Shown one piece after another: positions 1 to 6,569 of a stretch of DNA of 6,569 nt (position 1 is its first letter; every line of letters begins with the position of its first letter). The stretch spans positions 1-6,569 of the forward strand of contig NVQY01000214.1 of the NCBI GenBank assembly GCA_002400675.1, in the 5' to 3' direction. The DNA is from Paracoccaceae bacterium. Its GTDB lineage: Bacteria; Pseudomonadota; Alphaproteobacteria; Rhodobacterales; Rhodobacteraceae. The notes beneath the pieces are model-generated. The model was not told the origin of the DNA, searched no databases, and saw only the letters and a list, made by a program, of their open reading frames with translations. The translations under genes were made by a program, and so were the position numbers.

Positions 1-191
1 GGTCGCGGGAGAACGCCGAATCCATGGAGGCGCTGGAGACCTTGAAGCCACTCAGCGCGCTGTCGCAAAAGATGGTACAACGGTTGGCCTTTCGCCGTTC
101 GTTCTCAGAAGGGCTGGCGGTGTTCGAACTGGAACCCAATTCCAAGGCCGCCGGCGAACTGGATGCGCTGGCGCGTGCGATCTATAAATAA
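1..191 (+). CDS. ParA/MinD-like partition ATPase, C-terminal fragment (5' end outside window)
   Basis: Reading from base 3, an open frame of 62 codons ends at TAA (189-191); no start codon is needed because the gene enters from the left edge. The visible end contains a pattern of the form R-[LV]-A-F-x-R-S-x-x-x-G-x-x-V-x-E-x-x-P-x-S-K-A-A-x-E-[IL]-x-A-L near its finish. I recognise this as the usual C-terminus of ParA-family P-loop ATPases of the SIMIBI class, where the SKAAxE segment precedes the last helix. Such ATPases form ATP-dependent dimers on DNA or membrane and position plasmids, chromosomes, protein clusters or other cargo. The catalytic Walker motifs lie outside the window, so neither ATPase activity nor the subgroup (chromosomal ParA, orphan ParA-like positioning protein) can be judged. 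It does not resemble the C-terminus I would expect for MipZ. The next gene starts 64 bases downstream on the same strand, suggesting co-transcription. Family assignment rests only on this short tail. Confidence 0.62.
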   Translation, partial: SRENAESMEALETLKPLSALSQKMVQRLAFRRSFSEGLAVFELEPNSKAAGELDALARAIYK

Positions 192-255
192 CAATACTGC
201 CGGGGGCAGGCCGTGACCGGCTGACCCACCGAGGCAAAACCAAAGGATACGACCA

Positions 256-963
256 ATGATTATGCCCTTCATTCGACTGATCTCAATCTATGTAGTGGTC
301 ATCGTGGCCGTGGTCGCCGTTTTCAAACGTGACCAGATCGGTGAGTTGACCGGCATCTCCATGCCGTGGACGCAGGCCGAAGTGGTGGAACAATCCGAAC
401 CGGCCCAACAGGCCGAACCGACCGAAGAGGTTGCCACCGTAACGCAAACCACCACGGCCCCGGCGGAATCAACGGAGACTGCCGAAACACCGGACACGAC
501 GCCCGCTGTTTCAGAGCCGGTTGAACAGGCCGAGATCAAGATGCCAACCGCCGATGCAGCGCCAGCAACCCCTGTGGCCACCGAGGCCCCTGAGACCACC
601 GAAGTCGCCGCCATCGCGGAACCTTCTGCTGCCCCAACAACGGCGGTTCCTGCCGCCCCCGTGGACACCGCCGCCCGTCTGAACGAAGCGCGCAAGACCT
701 TCTGGAACGGCGATGTTGCCGGGGCCGAGGTGCTTTATGCCGCGCTGGCCCGGGATCTGCCGGACAATGCGGATGTGCACGGCGAATTTGGCAATGTGCT
801 TTATGCTCAGCGTCGCTATGAAGAGGCGGCGGATGCCTATTTCGCCACCGGCAAGTTGCTGGTGGCAAATGGCACCCCGGCGCAGGTCATGCCGCTGATC
901 AATGTGCTGCAATCGCTGGCCCCGCAAAAGGCCGCCTCGCTTTACGCCATGATGACCAATTAG
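256..963 (+). CDS. Membrane-anchored TPR protein with Ala/Pro/Glu/Thr-rich linker
   Basis: A 235-residue protein in three parts. Residues about 8-23 form one strongly hydrophobic helix, best read as an uncleaved membrane anchor since no signal-peptidase site is evident. Residues about 40-137 are a low-complexity, acidic linker made mostly of Ala, Pro, Glu and Thr. Residues about 138-205 look like two tetratricopeptide repeats: the second (172-205) has Gly at repeat position 8, Ala at 20 and Tyr at 24, and the first (138-171) has Ala at 20, Tyr at 24 and Pro at 32. A further helix pair (about 206-233) caps them. TPRs bind other proteins, so a scaffold or adaptor role is likely. The start at 256 is supported by AAAGGA at 242-247, 8 bases upstream; ATG at 262 is a less well-spaced alternative. 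It lies 64 bases after the ParA-like gene and 31 bases before the dynamin-like gene. I do not recognise it as a named protein; its function is unknown. Confidence 0.85.
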   Translation: MIMPFIRLISIYVVVIVAVVAVFKRDQIGELTGISMPWTQAEVVEQSEPAQQAEPTEEVATVTQTTTAPAESTETAETPDTTPAVSEPVEQAEIKMPTADAAPATPVATEAPETTEVAAIAEPSAAPTTAVPAAPVDTAARLNEARKTFWNGDVAGAEVLYAALARDLPDNADVHGEFGNVLYAQRRYEEAADAYFATGKLLVANGTPAQVMPLINVLQSLAPQKAASLYAMMTN

Positions 964-994
964 GTCGCGCAACAACCATATCGGAACAAAACCC

Positions 995-2494
995 ATGAGC
1001 CATTTTCTCAAGAACCGGCTGGCCCGTCTGGAAAACCACGTAAAGGCCGAAAACCCGGCCCTGCTAGAGGTTTTGCCGACCTATTATCAGTTCGATAAGC
1101 TGCTGTATGGCCTTGGATTGATGGATCGCGACACCTCTTTGGCGTCGCAAATTTCGTGGTGGCCGCTGATTTCCATTCTGGGGACGTTTTCGTCCGGTAA
1201 ATCCACGTTCATCAACTCTTATGTCGGCGAAAAGCTGCAAGGGACCGGCAATCAGGCGGTGGATGACAAGTTCACCGTAATTTGCCACCGCTCTTCCGGG
1301 GCGGGCAACCAGACCCTGCCGGGCACAGCACTTGACGCCGATCCGCGCTTTCCGTTCTTTCGCATCTCCCACGAGATCGAAAAGGTGGCGCAGGGCGAAG
1401 GCAAACATATAGAGAGCTATCTGCAACTGCGCACCACCAACCGCGACACGATCCGTGGCAAGATCATCATCGACAGCCCCGGTTTTGACGCCGATGATCA
1501 GCGCCGGTCAACCCTGCGCATTACTGACCATATTCTTGACCTCTCCGATCTGGTGCTGGTGTTCTTCGATGCGCGCCACCCCGAACCCGGTGCCATGCAG
1601 GACACGCTGGAACATCTGGTGCGCCGCACGGTGTCGCGCACGGATGCGTCGAAATTCATCTATGTTCTCAATCAGATAGACACCGCCGCCAAGGAAGATA
1701 ACCCTGAAGAAGTGGTCGCCGCATGGCAACGCGCCATCGCGCAGGCCGGGCTGTCGGCGGGCCAGTTCTATACCATCTACAACGAAGAAGCATCCACCCC
1801 GATCGAGGACAAGGGGTTGCGCGACCGGTTCCGCGCCAAGCGTGATATCGACCTCGGCAAGATCCTCGCGCGTATGGACGAGGTAGAGCTTCAGCGCAAT
1901 TACCGCATCGTTTCGGTGCTTGAAACTGTGGCTAACGAGTTGGAGCATGACGTGCTGCCCAAGCTGCGCGATGCCAAGGCCCGCTGGCGGCGTGGCGTGC
2001 TGATGGGCGACGCGATTGCCTTTGGCGTGGTGGCGGCTGTGGCCGTTGGTCTGGCGATCTATTTCCGCTGGCTGCCCCCGGCAGAGATGTTCACCTTTGA
2101 CTGGCTCAACGCCAACAAGCTGGACGTTGCCGCCGGGGTTGTAGGTGCCGTTGTTCTGGTGGCCGTATTCCACGTCTGGATGCGCGGTTTCATCGCCAAA
2201 CGCATTGCTGCCCCGCTGAACGAGACTTACGGTCAGATGGATCTGAACCTGAAACAGGCGTTCCTGAAAAGCGTCGGCTTGTTCCAGTCGGTATTCCGCA
2301 CGGAACCCGCCGGATGGAGCAAGCGGGCCGCGAAAAAACTGCGGCTGGTACGTGATACCGTGGCCAGCCACATTCAGAACCTGAACGACCGTTATGCGGA
2401 CCCGTCGGGCAAGTCGTCGCAGTTGCAGATCACCGAATCTGAAGGCGAACAGGCAGCGGATCAACCGGCTGAAAAGACCGAACAGACAACCTGA
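995..2494 (+). CDS. Dynamin/EHD-like large GTPase with C-terminal transmembrane hairpin
   Basis: A 499-residue protein of the dynamin superfamily, whose members use GTP to assemble on and remodel membranes. The G domain starts after about 55 N-terminal residues: G1 P-loop GTFSSGKST at 63-71, G3 DSPGFD at 160-165 (DxxG pattern), and G4 NQID at 226-229, followed by a possible G5 around 261-267. The run LVLVFFDARHPEPGAMQ (186-202) after G3 and the overall spacing resemble eukaryotic EHD proteins more than bacterial DynA/BDLP. Residues about 265-334 are helical and charged. Two hydrophobic helices at about 335-357 and 378-396 form a probable membrane hairpin, followed by a helical stretch and a hydrophilic acidic tail (about 470-499). 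The G domain would therefore be cytoplasmic and tethered to the inner membrane. The start at 995 is preceded by a weak CGGAA ribosome site (982-986). It follows the TPR gene by 31 bases, so it is probably in the same operon. The GTPase family call is firm; the cellular role is not known. Confidence 0.92.
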   Translation: MSHFLKNRLARLENHVKAENPALLEVLPTYYQFDKLLYGLGLMDRDTSLASQISWWPLISILGTFSSGKSTFINSYVGEKLQGTGNQAVDDKFTVICHRSSGAGNQTLPGTALDADPRFPFFRISHEIEKVAQGEGKHIESYLQLRTTNRDTIRGKIIIDSPGFDADDQRRSTLRITDHILDLSDLVLVFFDARHPEPGAMQDTLEHLVRRTVSRTDASKFIYVLNQIDTAAKEDNPEEVVAAWQRAIAQAGLSAGQFYTIYNEEASTPIEDKGLRDRFRAKRDIDLGKILARMDEVELQRNYRIVSVLETVANELEHDVLPKLRDAKARWRRGVLMGDAIAFGVVAAVAVGLAIYFRWLPPAEMFTFDWLNANKLDVAAGVVGAVVLVAVFHVWMRGFIAKRIAAPLNETYGQMDLNLKQAFLKSVGLFQSVFRTEPAGWSKRAAKKLRLVRDTVASHIQNLNDRYADPSGKSSQLQITESEGEQAADQPAEKTEQTT

Positions 2495-2501
2495 AATCAG
2501 G

Positions 2502-2529
2502 CTGACCCCGGAGCTTGATCCGGGGTCAG
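2502..2529. terminator. Palindromic hairpin between convergent genes, probable bidirectional terminator
   Basis: The arms CTGACCCCGGA (2502-2512) and TCCGGGGTCAG (2519-2529) are perfect reverse complements of 11 bases around a 6-base loop (2513-2518). The hairpin starts 7 bases after the dynamin-like stop codon and ends 11 bases before the stop codon of the minus-strand permease gene, so it is placed to end both transcripts. There is no T-tract on either side, so it is not a textbook intrinsic terminator; it may act with Rho or protect mRNA 3' ends. GACCCCGGATCAAG-type palindromes are, from memory, frequent between genes in many alphaproteobacteria, so it may also be one copy of a dispersed repeat family. 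Confidence 0.7.
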
Positions 2530-2540
2530 GCCGATCAACT

Positions 2541-5500
2541 TCAGGACGCCTTTGCCAGCGCCGCTTCGCGTCGTTCACGCGCCAGCGTGCTTAGCCCCAT
2601 GTCGTCCAGGATCGCATAAATCCCCGGCAGCACGAACAGCACGATCAGCGCGGCGGCCAGCAGGCCAAAGGTCAGGCTGGTGACCAGCGGTATCAGGATC
2701 TGCGCCTGTAGGCTGGTTTCCAATAAGATCGGCAGCAACCCGGCCAGCGTTGTCAGCGAGGTCAGGAATATCGCCCGGAAACGCGCCCGCGCGGCTTTGC
2801 CGGCGGCCTCGGCCACGCTTAGGGAATCGCCGTGTTCGTGTTTGACAAAATCCACCAGCAGGATCGAGTTGTTGACCACCACCCCGGCCAGCGCAACGAA
2901 CCCAAGCATCGACGGCATCGAGAAATCCAGCCCCATCGCCATGTGACCAAAGATCGTCCCGGTCAGCGACAGCGGGATGATCAGCATCACCACAATCGGC
3001 TCCACATAAGACCGGAACAAAAAGCTGAGCAGCAGGAACACGCCGATCAACCCGACGCCAAAGCCCTTGAGCATGGATTTCTGGGTCTTGGTCGCCTCGG
3101 CCCGCTGGCCTTCAATATCAAGCCGCACGTTGGGGAATTGTTCGCGCAAACTGGGCAGGAACCGGGTCAGCGTGTCGCCGACAATGGCGCTGGCGTTGGC
3201 GATGCGGGTGTCGATGGTGCCCTGAACGGTGATGGTACGCACGCCGTCCTGACGGTTGATCCGGCTATAGCCCCGGCCAACATCCACCCGCGCGACAACC
3301 GACAGCGGCACGATCGAACCATCCGCGCGGGTGATCACGAAATCGTCGAACTGCCGGCGCAGGCCCTTGTCGTAATCGTCAAGTTGCGCGGTGACGTCCA
3401 GACGCTGGCCGTTGACCTGCATTTCGCTGATGGTGGTGCCGAAATAGGCCGCGCGCAACTGATCGGCGATCATCCCGGCGGTGATGCCCATCGGCCCGGC
3501 TACTTCCTTTAGGGTGACCCGCAATTCGCGTTTGCCGGGGCGCAGATCGTCCAGCAGCGAGGTGACGCCGCTATAGGACCACAGCCAGTCCTGCAACGCG
3601 ACCGAGGCCGCCTTGAGTTCGATCAGATCATCGCCCTTCAGGCGCATGTCGATGGCCACCCCGGCCGGGCCAATGGCCGGCTCGGTGTATTTCAGGCTGA
3701 TCACATCGGGGATGTCGCCCACCGTGTCCCGCCAATGGGCCATGATGTCATCCGGGCGGACGTTGCGTTGCGAGGACGGCAACAGATCGACGCTGATCGT
3801 CGCCACATGAGCACCGGATTCAAAGGCATCAATGTTGACCCCGTTGAACACCGTCACATGCCGGACCAGCGTGGCCCCATCGGGCTGTTGTGGCGAAAGG
3901 TCGGCATTGGTCTGTTCCAGCCCGCGTTCCAATCGGGCGATCACCTCTTGGGTGCGGGCCAGCGGCGTGCCTTGCGGCAGCAAAACCCGCGCCACAATGG
4001 TATCGCCGTCAAGTTCGGGGAACGCGGTGAATTTCAACGTGCCCCCGGCCAGCATCGCCGCCGCCGCCAACAGCAGGGAAAAGGCCAACCCGGTCACCAC
4101 ATAGCGCCAGCGGATACTGGCATCGACCAATGGCCCGACCAGACGGTCACGGGTATAATCCATCGCCCGGTCGACCATACCCGGTTCCTTTTGCGGCTTG
4201 TCCAGCGCGTGCAAAAGGTGATGCGGCAGGATCAGAAACGCCTCGACCAGCGACACCAGCAGCACAAACAGCATCACCACCGGCACCACCCTAAGGACCG
4301 CGCCCAGATCGCCTGACAGAAACGCCAGTGACCCGAAAATCATCGCCGTGGTGGAAAATGAGGCCAGAACGTTGGGAAAAACCTGCCCCGCGCCCTGCAC
4401 GGCGGCGTCCATCGCCGACAGCCCTTTGGTGCGCAAACGGGCAATGTTTTCGGCGATGACGATGGCGTCGTCCATCAACAGGCCGATCACGATCAACAGG
4501 CCCAGCGTTGTCATCAGGTTCAGCGAATAGCCCGCCAACCCCATCAACGCGATCCCGCCCATCAACGACACCGGCAGCCCCATCGCCACCCAGAATGAGA
4601 ACCGTAGACCAAAGAACAGCCACAGCACCAGAAACACCAGCCCCAGCCCTTGCGCGCCATTGACCACCACCAGTTGCAGCCGCTCACGCACCACCGAGGC
4701 GGCGTCCGCGGCGATCTCCATCACCACACCGGGCGGGGCTTGCAGACGCTCGGCCGCCAGAAAAGCGTTCAATGTGTCAACGATATCAAGGGCATCCTCG
4801 GCCCGTGTTTTGCTGATATCAAGCACAGCGGCGGTTTTGCCGTCAAATTCAATCAGGTTGTCATCGAGTGCGAAACGCTCGGTGATGGTGGCGATGTCGC
4901 CCAGCCGCACTTGACCACCATTGGCCGAGGACCGCACCACAAGGGCGGCGAGGGCGGCCGCATCGCGGCGTTCTTCGACCACGCGGATCAACAGGGTTTC
5001 GGCACTGGTTTCAATGCTGCCGGTGGGTTGATCAAGGCTTTCAATCTGCACAATGCGCGCCACATCAGAGACAGATATACCAAATTGCTGCAAGGCCGCA
5101 GGGTTGAGGCCGATGCGCAATTCCCGACTGGAAAACCCCTTGATATCGACCTTGGGAATGCCGCCCCAGCGCAACATCCGCGTGCGAATTTGCTCGGCAT
5201 AATCTTTCAGATCAAGGCGTGTTTCAGGGCCGGTAATGGCCACCGAGGCAACAAAATCGGTTTGCCCGCGCACCTTGATCTGGGCCAATTCAGCGCGGTC
5301 TGGAAATTCGGTGATGCCTTCGATTTCGGATTTCACATCCGCCACGAAGGATTGAAAATTGTCACCTTCGCGCATTTTGACAACCGCACGCGCGGACCCT
5401 TCGCGGGATTCGCAAGATTGGGTGTCGATGCCGGTGACGGCATTCAGCGCGTTTTCAATGCGCTCACATATGGCGGTTTCCACATCTTCAGGGCGTGCAC

Positions 5501-5651
5501 CCGGATAGGGCACCAGAACCTCGACCTCATTTAACGCCGCACGCGGAAATGTTTCGCGCAACAGGGTCGGGCCGATGAACAGGCCAGCCGCCAGAAACAG
5601 GACCATCAACAGGTTGGCAATTGTGGGGTGGCCCGTGAAAAACCGGATCAT
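2541..5651 (-). CDS. RND-family multidrug efflux permease (AcrB-like, inner membrane)
   Basis: A complete 1036-residue resistance-nodulation-division permease, close to the usual length of 1020-1050. It shows the duplicated RND layout: TM1 at about 11-31, a large periplasmic loop (about 32-325), TM2-TM6 (about 326-476), TM7 at about 517-537, a second periplasmic loop (about 538-858) and TM8-TM12 (about 860-1013). The proton-relay pair Asp394-Asp395 sits in TM4 within GLLMDDAIVIAEN. In TM10 the position of the AcrB relay lysine is Asn (Asn927-Asn928 in GVVVNNSILLVDF); TM11 keeps Arg957 and Thr964, matching AcrB Arg971 and Thr978. These features fit a proton-driven drug or small-molecule exporter of the HAE type rather than a metal exporter, but the substrate is not predictable. 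The ATG overlaps the adaptor's stop codon by 4 bases and has GGAG 7 bases upstream, so the start is secure. It would work as a trimer with the adaptor encoded just upstream and an outer-membrane channel that is not in this window. Confidence 0.95.
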   Translation of the reverse strand: MIRFFTGHPTIANLLMVLFLAAGLFIGPTLLRETFPRAALNEVEVLVPYPGARPEDVETAICERIENALNAVTGIDTQSCESREGSARAVVKMREGDNFQSFVADVKSEIEGITEFPDRAELAQIKVRGQTDFVASVAITGPETRLDLKDYAEQIRTRMLRWGGIPKVDIKGFSSRELRIGLNPAALQQFGISVSDVARIVQIESLDQPTGSIETSAETLLIRVVEERRDAAALAALVVRSSANGGQVRLGDIATITERFALDDNLIEFDGKTAAVLDISKTRAEDALDIVDTLNAFLAAERLQAPPGVVMEIAADAASVVRERLQLVVVNGAQGLGLVFLVLWLFFGLRFSFWVAMGLPVSLMGGIALMGLAGYSLNLMTTLGLLIVIGLLMDDAIVIAENIARLRTKGLSAMDAAVQGAGQVFPNVLASFSTTAMIFGSLAFLSGDLGAVLRVVPVVMLFVLLVSLVEAFLILPHHLLHALDKPQKEPGMVDRAMDYTRDRLVGPLVDASIRWRYVVTGLAFSLLLAAAAMLAGGTLKFTAFPELDGDTIVARVLLPQGTPLARTQEVIARLERGLEQTNADLSPQQPDGATLVRHVTVFNGVNIDAFESGAHVATISVDLLPSSQRNVRPDDIMAHWRDTVGDIPDVISLKYTEPAIGPAGVAIDMRLKGDDLIELKAASVALQDWLWSYSGVTSLLDDLRPGKRELRVTLKEVAGPMGITAGMIADQLRAAYFGTTISEMQVNGQRLDVTAQLDDYDKGLRRQFDDFVITRADGSIVPLSVVARVDVGRGYSRINRQDGVRTITVQGTIDTRIANASAIVGDTLTRFLPSLREQFPNVRLDIEGQRAEATKTQKSMLKGFGVGLIGVFLLLSFLFRSYVEPIVVMLIIPLSLTGTIFGHMAMGLDFSMPSMLGFVALAGVVVNNSILLVDFVKHEHGDSLSVAEAAGKAARARFRAIFLTSLTTLAGLLPILLETSLQAQILIPLVTSLTFGLLAAALIVLFVLPGIYAILDDMGLSTLARERREAALAKAS

Positions 5652-5662
5652 TGGGCGGCTCC
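5648..5662 (-). promoter_or_regulatory. Start-stop overlap and ribosome site coupling adaptor and permease
   Basis: On the minus strand the adaptor's TGA (5650-5648) and the permease ATG (5651-5649) share the four bases ATGA. A GGAG ribosome site lies at 5662-5659, inside the end of the adaptor gene, with a 7-base spacer to the ATG. This layout favours translational coupling, so that the two pump subunits are made in related amounts, and it fixes the permease start. Confidence 0.8.
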
Positions 5663-6569
5663 GGCCCTGGCAAGCCGTGCCATCAGGGCGCTGTCCTGGA
5701 TCGGGTCAAGCAGCATGCCCGCGATCACCGGGCTGACGGTGCTGACCACGACTTGATCGCCCTCCTTAAGGCCGCTGCCGATCAGGGTGATTTCGTCTTG
5801 GGTGATCAAGGTCTCGACCTCGGCGCGCTTAAGGCGGTTGTCGCCGTCCACCAGAAGCACCCGGCCATTGCGCACTGAAATGCGCGGCAAGACCAGACCA
5901 TTGAGCGGTGGCGCTTGCAAATTGACCTCGACGAACATGCCTTTGGTCAAAGGCGGGCGGGTGCCCGGTTCCGCACTGGTATAGGCGTTTTCAACGCGCA
6001 CGATCACGCCAAGGGTGCCGGTTTTGGGATCAATCGTGTCACTGATACGATCAACGCGGGCTTGCCATGTCACCTGTTCATCACCAAGGCGCAATTGCAC
6101 GCTGGCCGTCAAGCCAAGGTCGCGCAACGCGGTGTTCATGGCGGAAGGGTCAACAATGGTGGGCGCGTTTTTGGGCCGGCTGAGCTGCAAAATATTGCGC
6201 AGATCAACCACGGAAATCTGCGCCTCGACCTCGGCGGCATCGACGCCGTCAAACTGCGCGGTGGTGGCGCCGGTTCGCACAAACTGCCCAACCTCGACGT
6301 TCACAGCCGCCACACGGGCGGCAAATGGCAGGGTCAGTTCGGTGCGTGCGAGGTTCAGCTTGGCTGTATCAAGGCTGGCTTGATAGACCGCGATCTGTTC
6401 AACCTGAACCTCGCGTGGGGTGGGCAAAAGCGCGAGCGAGCTTTCAACACCTTGCACCCTTTGGCGTTGCGACAAATGCACCGAGCGCGCGTTATCGCGC
6501 GTGGTTTGCGCCACCGCACCACCTGCAAACAACCGCTCGGCGCGTTCAAGATCACGCGCCTTAAGGGCA
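5648..6569 (-). CDS. RND efflux periplasmic adaptor (membrane fusion protein), N-terminus outside window
   Basis: An open frame of 306 codons runs from the right edge (first whole codon 6566-6568) to TGA at 5648-5650, with no stop in between. The TTG at 6530-6532 is an internal leucine codon, not the start: the 13 codons before and including it (A-L-K-A-R-D-L-E-R-A-E-R-L) continue the heptad-like alpha-hairpin. From the visible N-terminus, residues about 1-85 are that hairpin, which contacts the outer-membrane channel. Next comes the second half of the lipoyl domain (LARTELTLPFAARVAAVNVE, then VGQFVRTG), then a beta-barrel domain containing IDPKTGTLGVIVRVENA and KGMFVEVNL, and a membrane-proximal domain ending in GLKEGDQVVVSTV. 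This order is typical of HlyD/AcrA-type adaptors, which link the inner-membrane pump to the outer-membrane channel. The missing part should hold the signal peptide or lipobox, the first half-lipoyl motif and the start of the hairpin. It is translationally coupled to the permease gene by a 4-base overlap. The operon promoter lies outside the window. Confidence 0.93.
   Translation of the reverse strand, partial: ALKARDLERAERLFAGGAVAQTTRDNARSVHLSQRQRVQGVESSLALLPTPREVQVEQIAVYQASLDTAKLNLARTELTLPFAARVAAVNVEVGQFVRTGATTAQFDGVDAAEVEAQISVVDLRNILQLSRPKNAPTIVDPSAMNTALRDLGLTASVQLRLGDEQVTWQARVDRISDTIDPKTGTLGVIVRVENAYTSAEPGTRPPLTKGMFVEVNLQAPPLNGLVLPRISVRNGRVLLVDGDNRLKRAEVETLITQDEITLIGSGLKEGDQVVVSTVSPVIAGMLLDPIQDSALMARLARAGAAQ

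Noticed and set aside
207..223. A small hairpin (CAGGCCG / CGGCTG with one bulge) between the ParA-like and TPR genes.
   Set aside because: It has only 6 pairs with a bulge and no T-tract, and such structures are common by chance in GC-rich DNA. It is too weak to call a terminator or regulatory site.
288..1011. Overlapping minus-strand open frames opposite the TPR gene.
   Set aside because: They mirror the Ala/Pro/Thr-rich linker as Gly/Val/Ser-rich or Arg/His-rich low complexity and have no ribosome site or domain that I can support.
1508..2578. A 356-codon open frame on the minus strand opposite the dynamin-like gene.
   Set aside because: It lies antisense to a gene with clear GTPase motifs and runs across the terminator. 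Its translation has no recognisable domain and is rich in His, Arg and Gln, as expected from the reverse of GC-rich codons.
2832..3512. A 226-codon plus-strand open frame inside the permease gene.
   Set aside because: It is another antisense shadow; the composition (many His, Gln, Arg) is typical of the reverse strand of a GC-rich membrane-protein gene.
4650..5534. A 294-codon open frame on the plus strand inside the permease gene.
   Set aside because: It is antisense to conserved RND porter sequence and its translation is low-quality, rich in His, Gly and Arg, with no family resemblance.
6530..6532. TTG as a start codon for the adaptor.
   Set aside because: The reading frame stays open to the right edge and the upstream residues continue the alpha-hairpin. 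A start here would also remove the signal peptide and the first half-lipoyl motif, so the gene simply runs off the window.

Overview
The window is protein-dense, high-GC bacterial DNA. Its gene style (GC-rich third positions, short intergenic gaps) and the GACCCCGGA-type palindrome between convergent genes suggest an alphaproteobacterium, most likely of the Rhodobacterales/Roseobacter type. That assignment is an inference; there is no rRNA or other marker gene here to fix it.

Left half, plus strand (1-2494): three genes run in the same direction with short gaps. They are the C-terminal end of a ParA/MinD-like P-loop ATPase (1-191, 5' end outside the window), a 235-residue protein with one N-terminal membrane segment, a long Ala/Pro/Glu/Thr-rich linker and a C-terminal pair of TPR repeats (256-963), and a 499-residue dynamin/EHD-like large GTPase with a C-terminal pair of membrane helices (995-2494). 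The gaps are 64 and 31 bases, consistent with one operon. A positioning ATPase, a membrane-anchored TPR scaffold and a membrane-remodelling GTPase would make a plausible membrane-organising module. This is the part of the window most likely to hold undescribed biology.

Centre (2495-2540): the plus-strand genes meet a minus-strand operon head to head. The 46-base gap holds a perfect 11-bp inverted repeat that probably ends transcription from both sides.

Right half, minus strand (2541-6569): a two-gene RND efflux operon read right to left. The periplasmic adaptor (membrane fusion protein) comes first; its N-terminus lies beyond the right edge. It overlaps by 4 bases (ATGA) a complete 1036-residue inner-membrane RND permease. 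The two would form the inner-membrane and periplasmic parts of a proton-driven tripartite pump. No outer-membrane channel gene or regulator is in view. The substrate cannot be told from sequence.

No RNA gene, CRISPR array, insertion sequence, attachment site or origin was seen, and no stretch over 300 bases lacks a gene.
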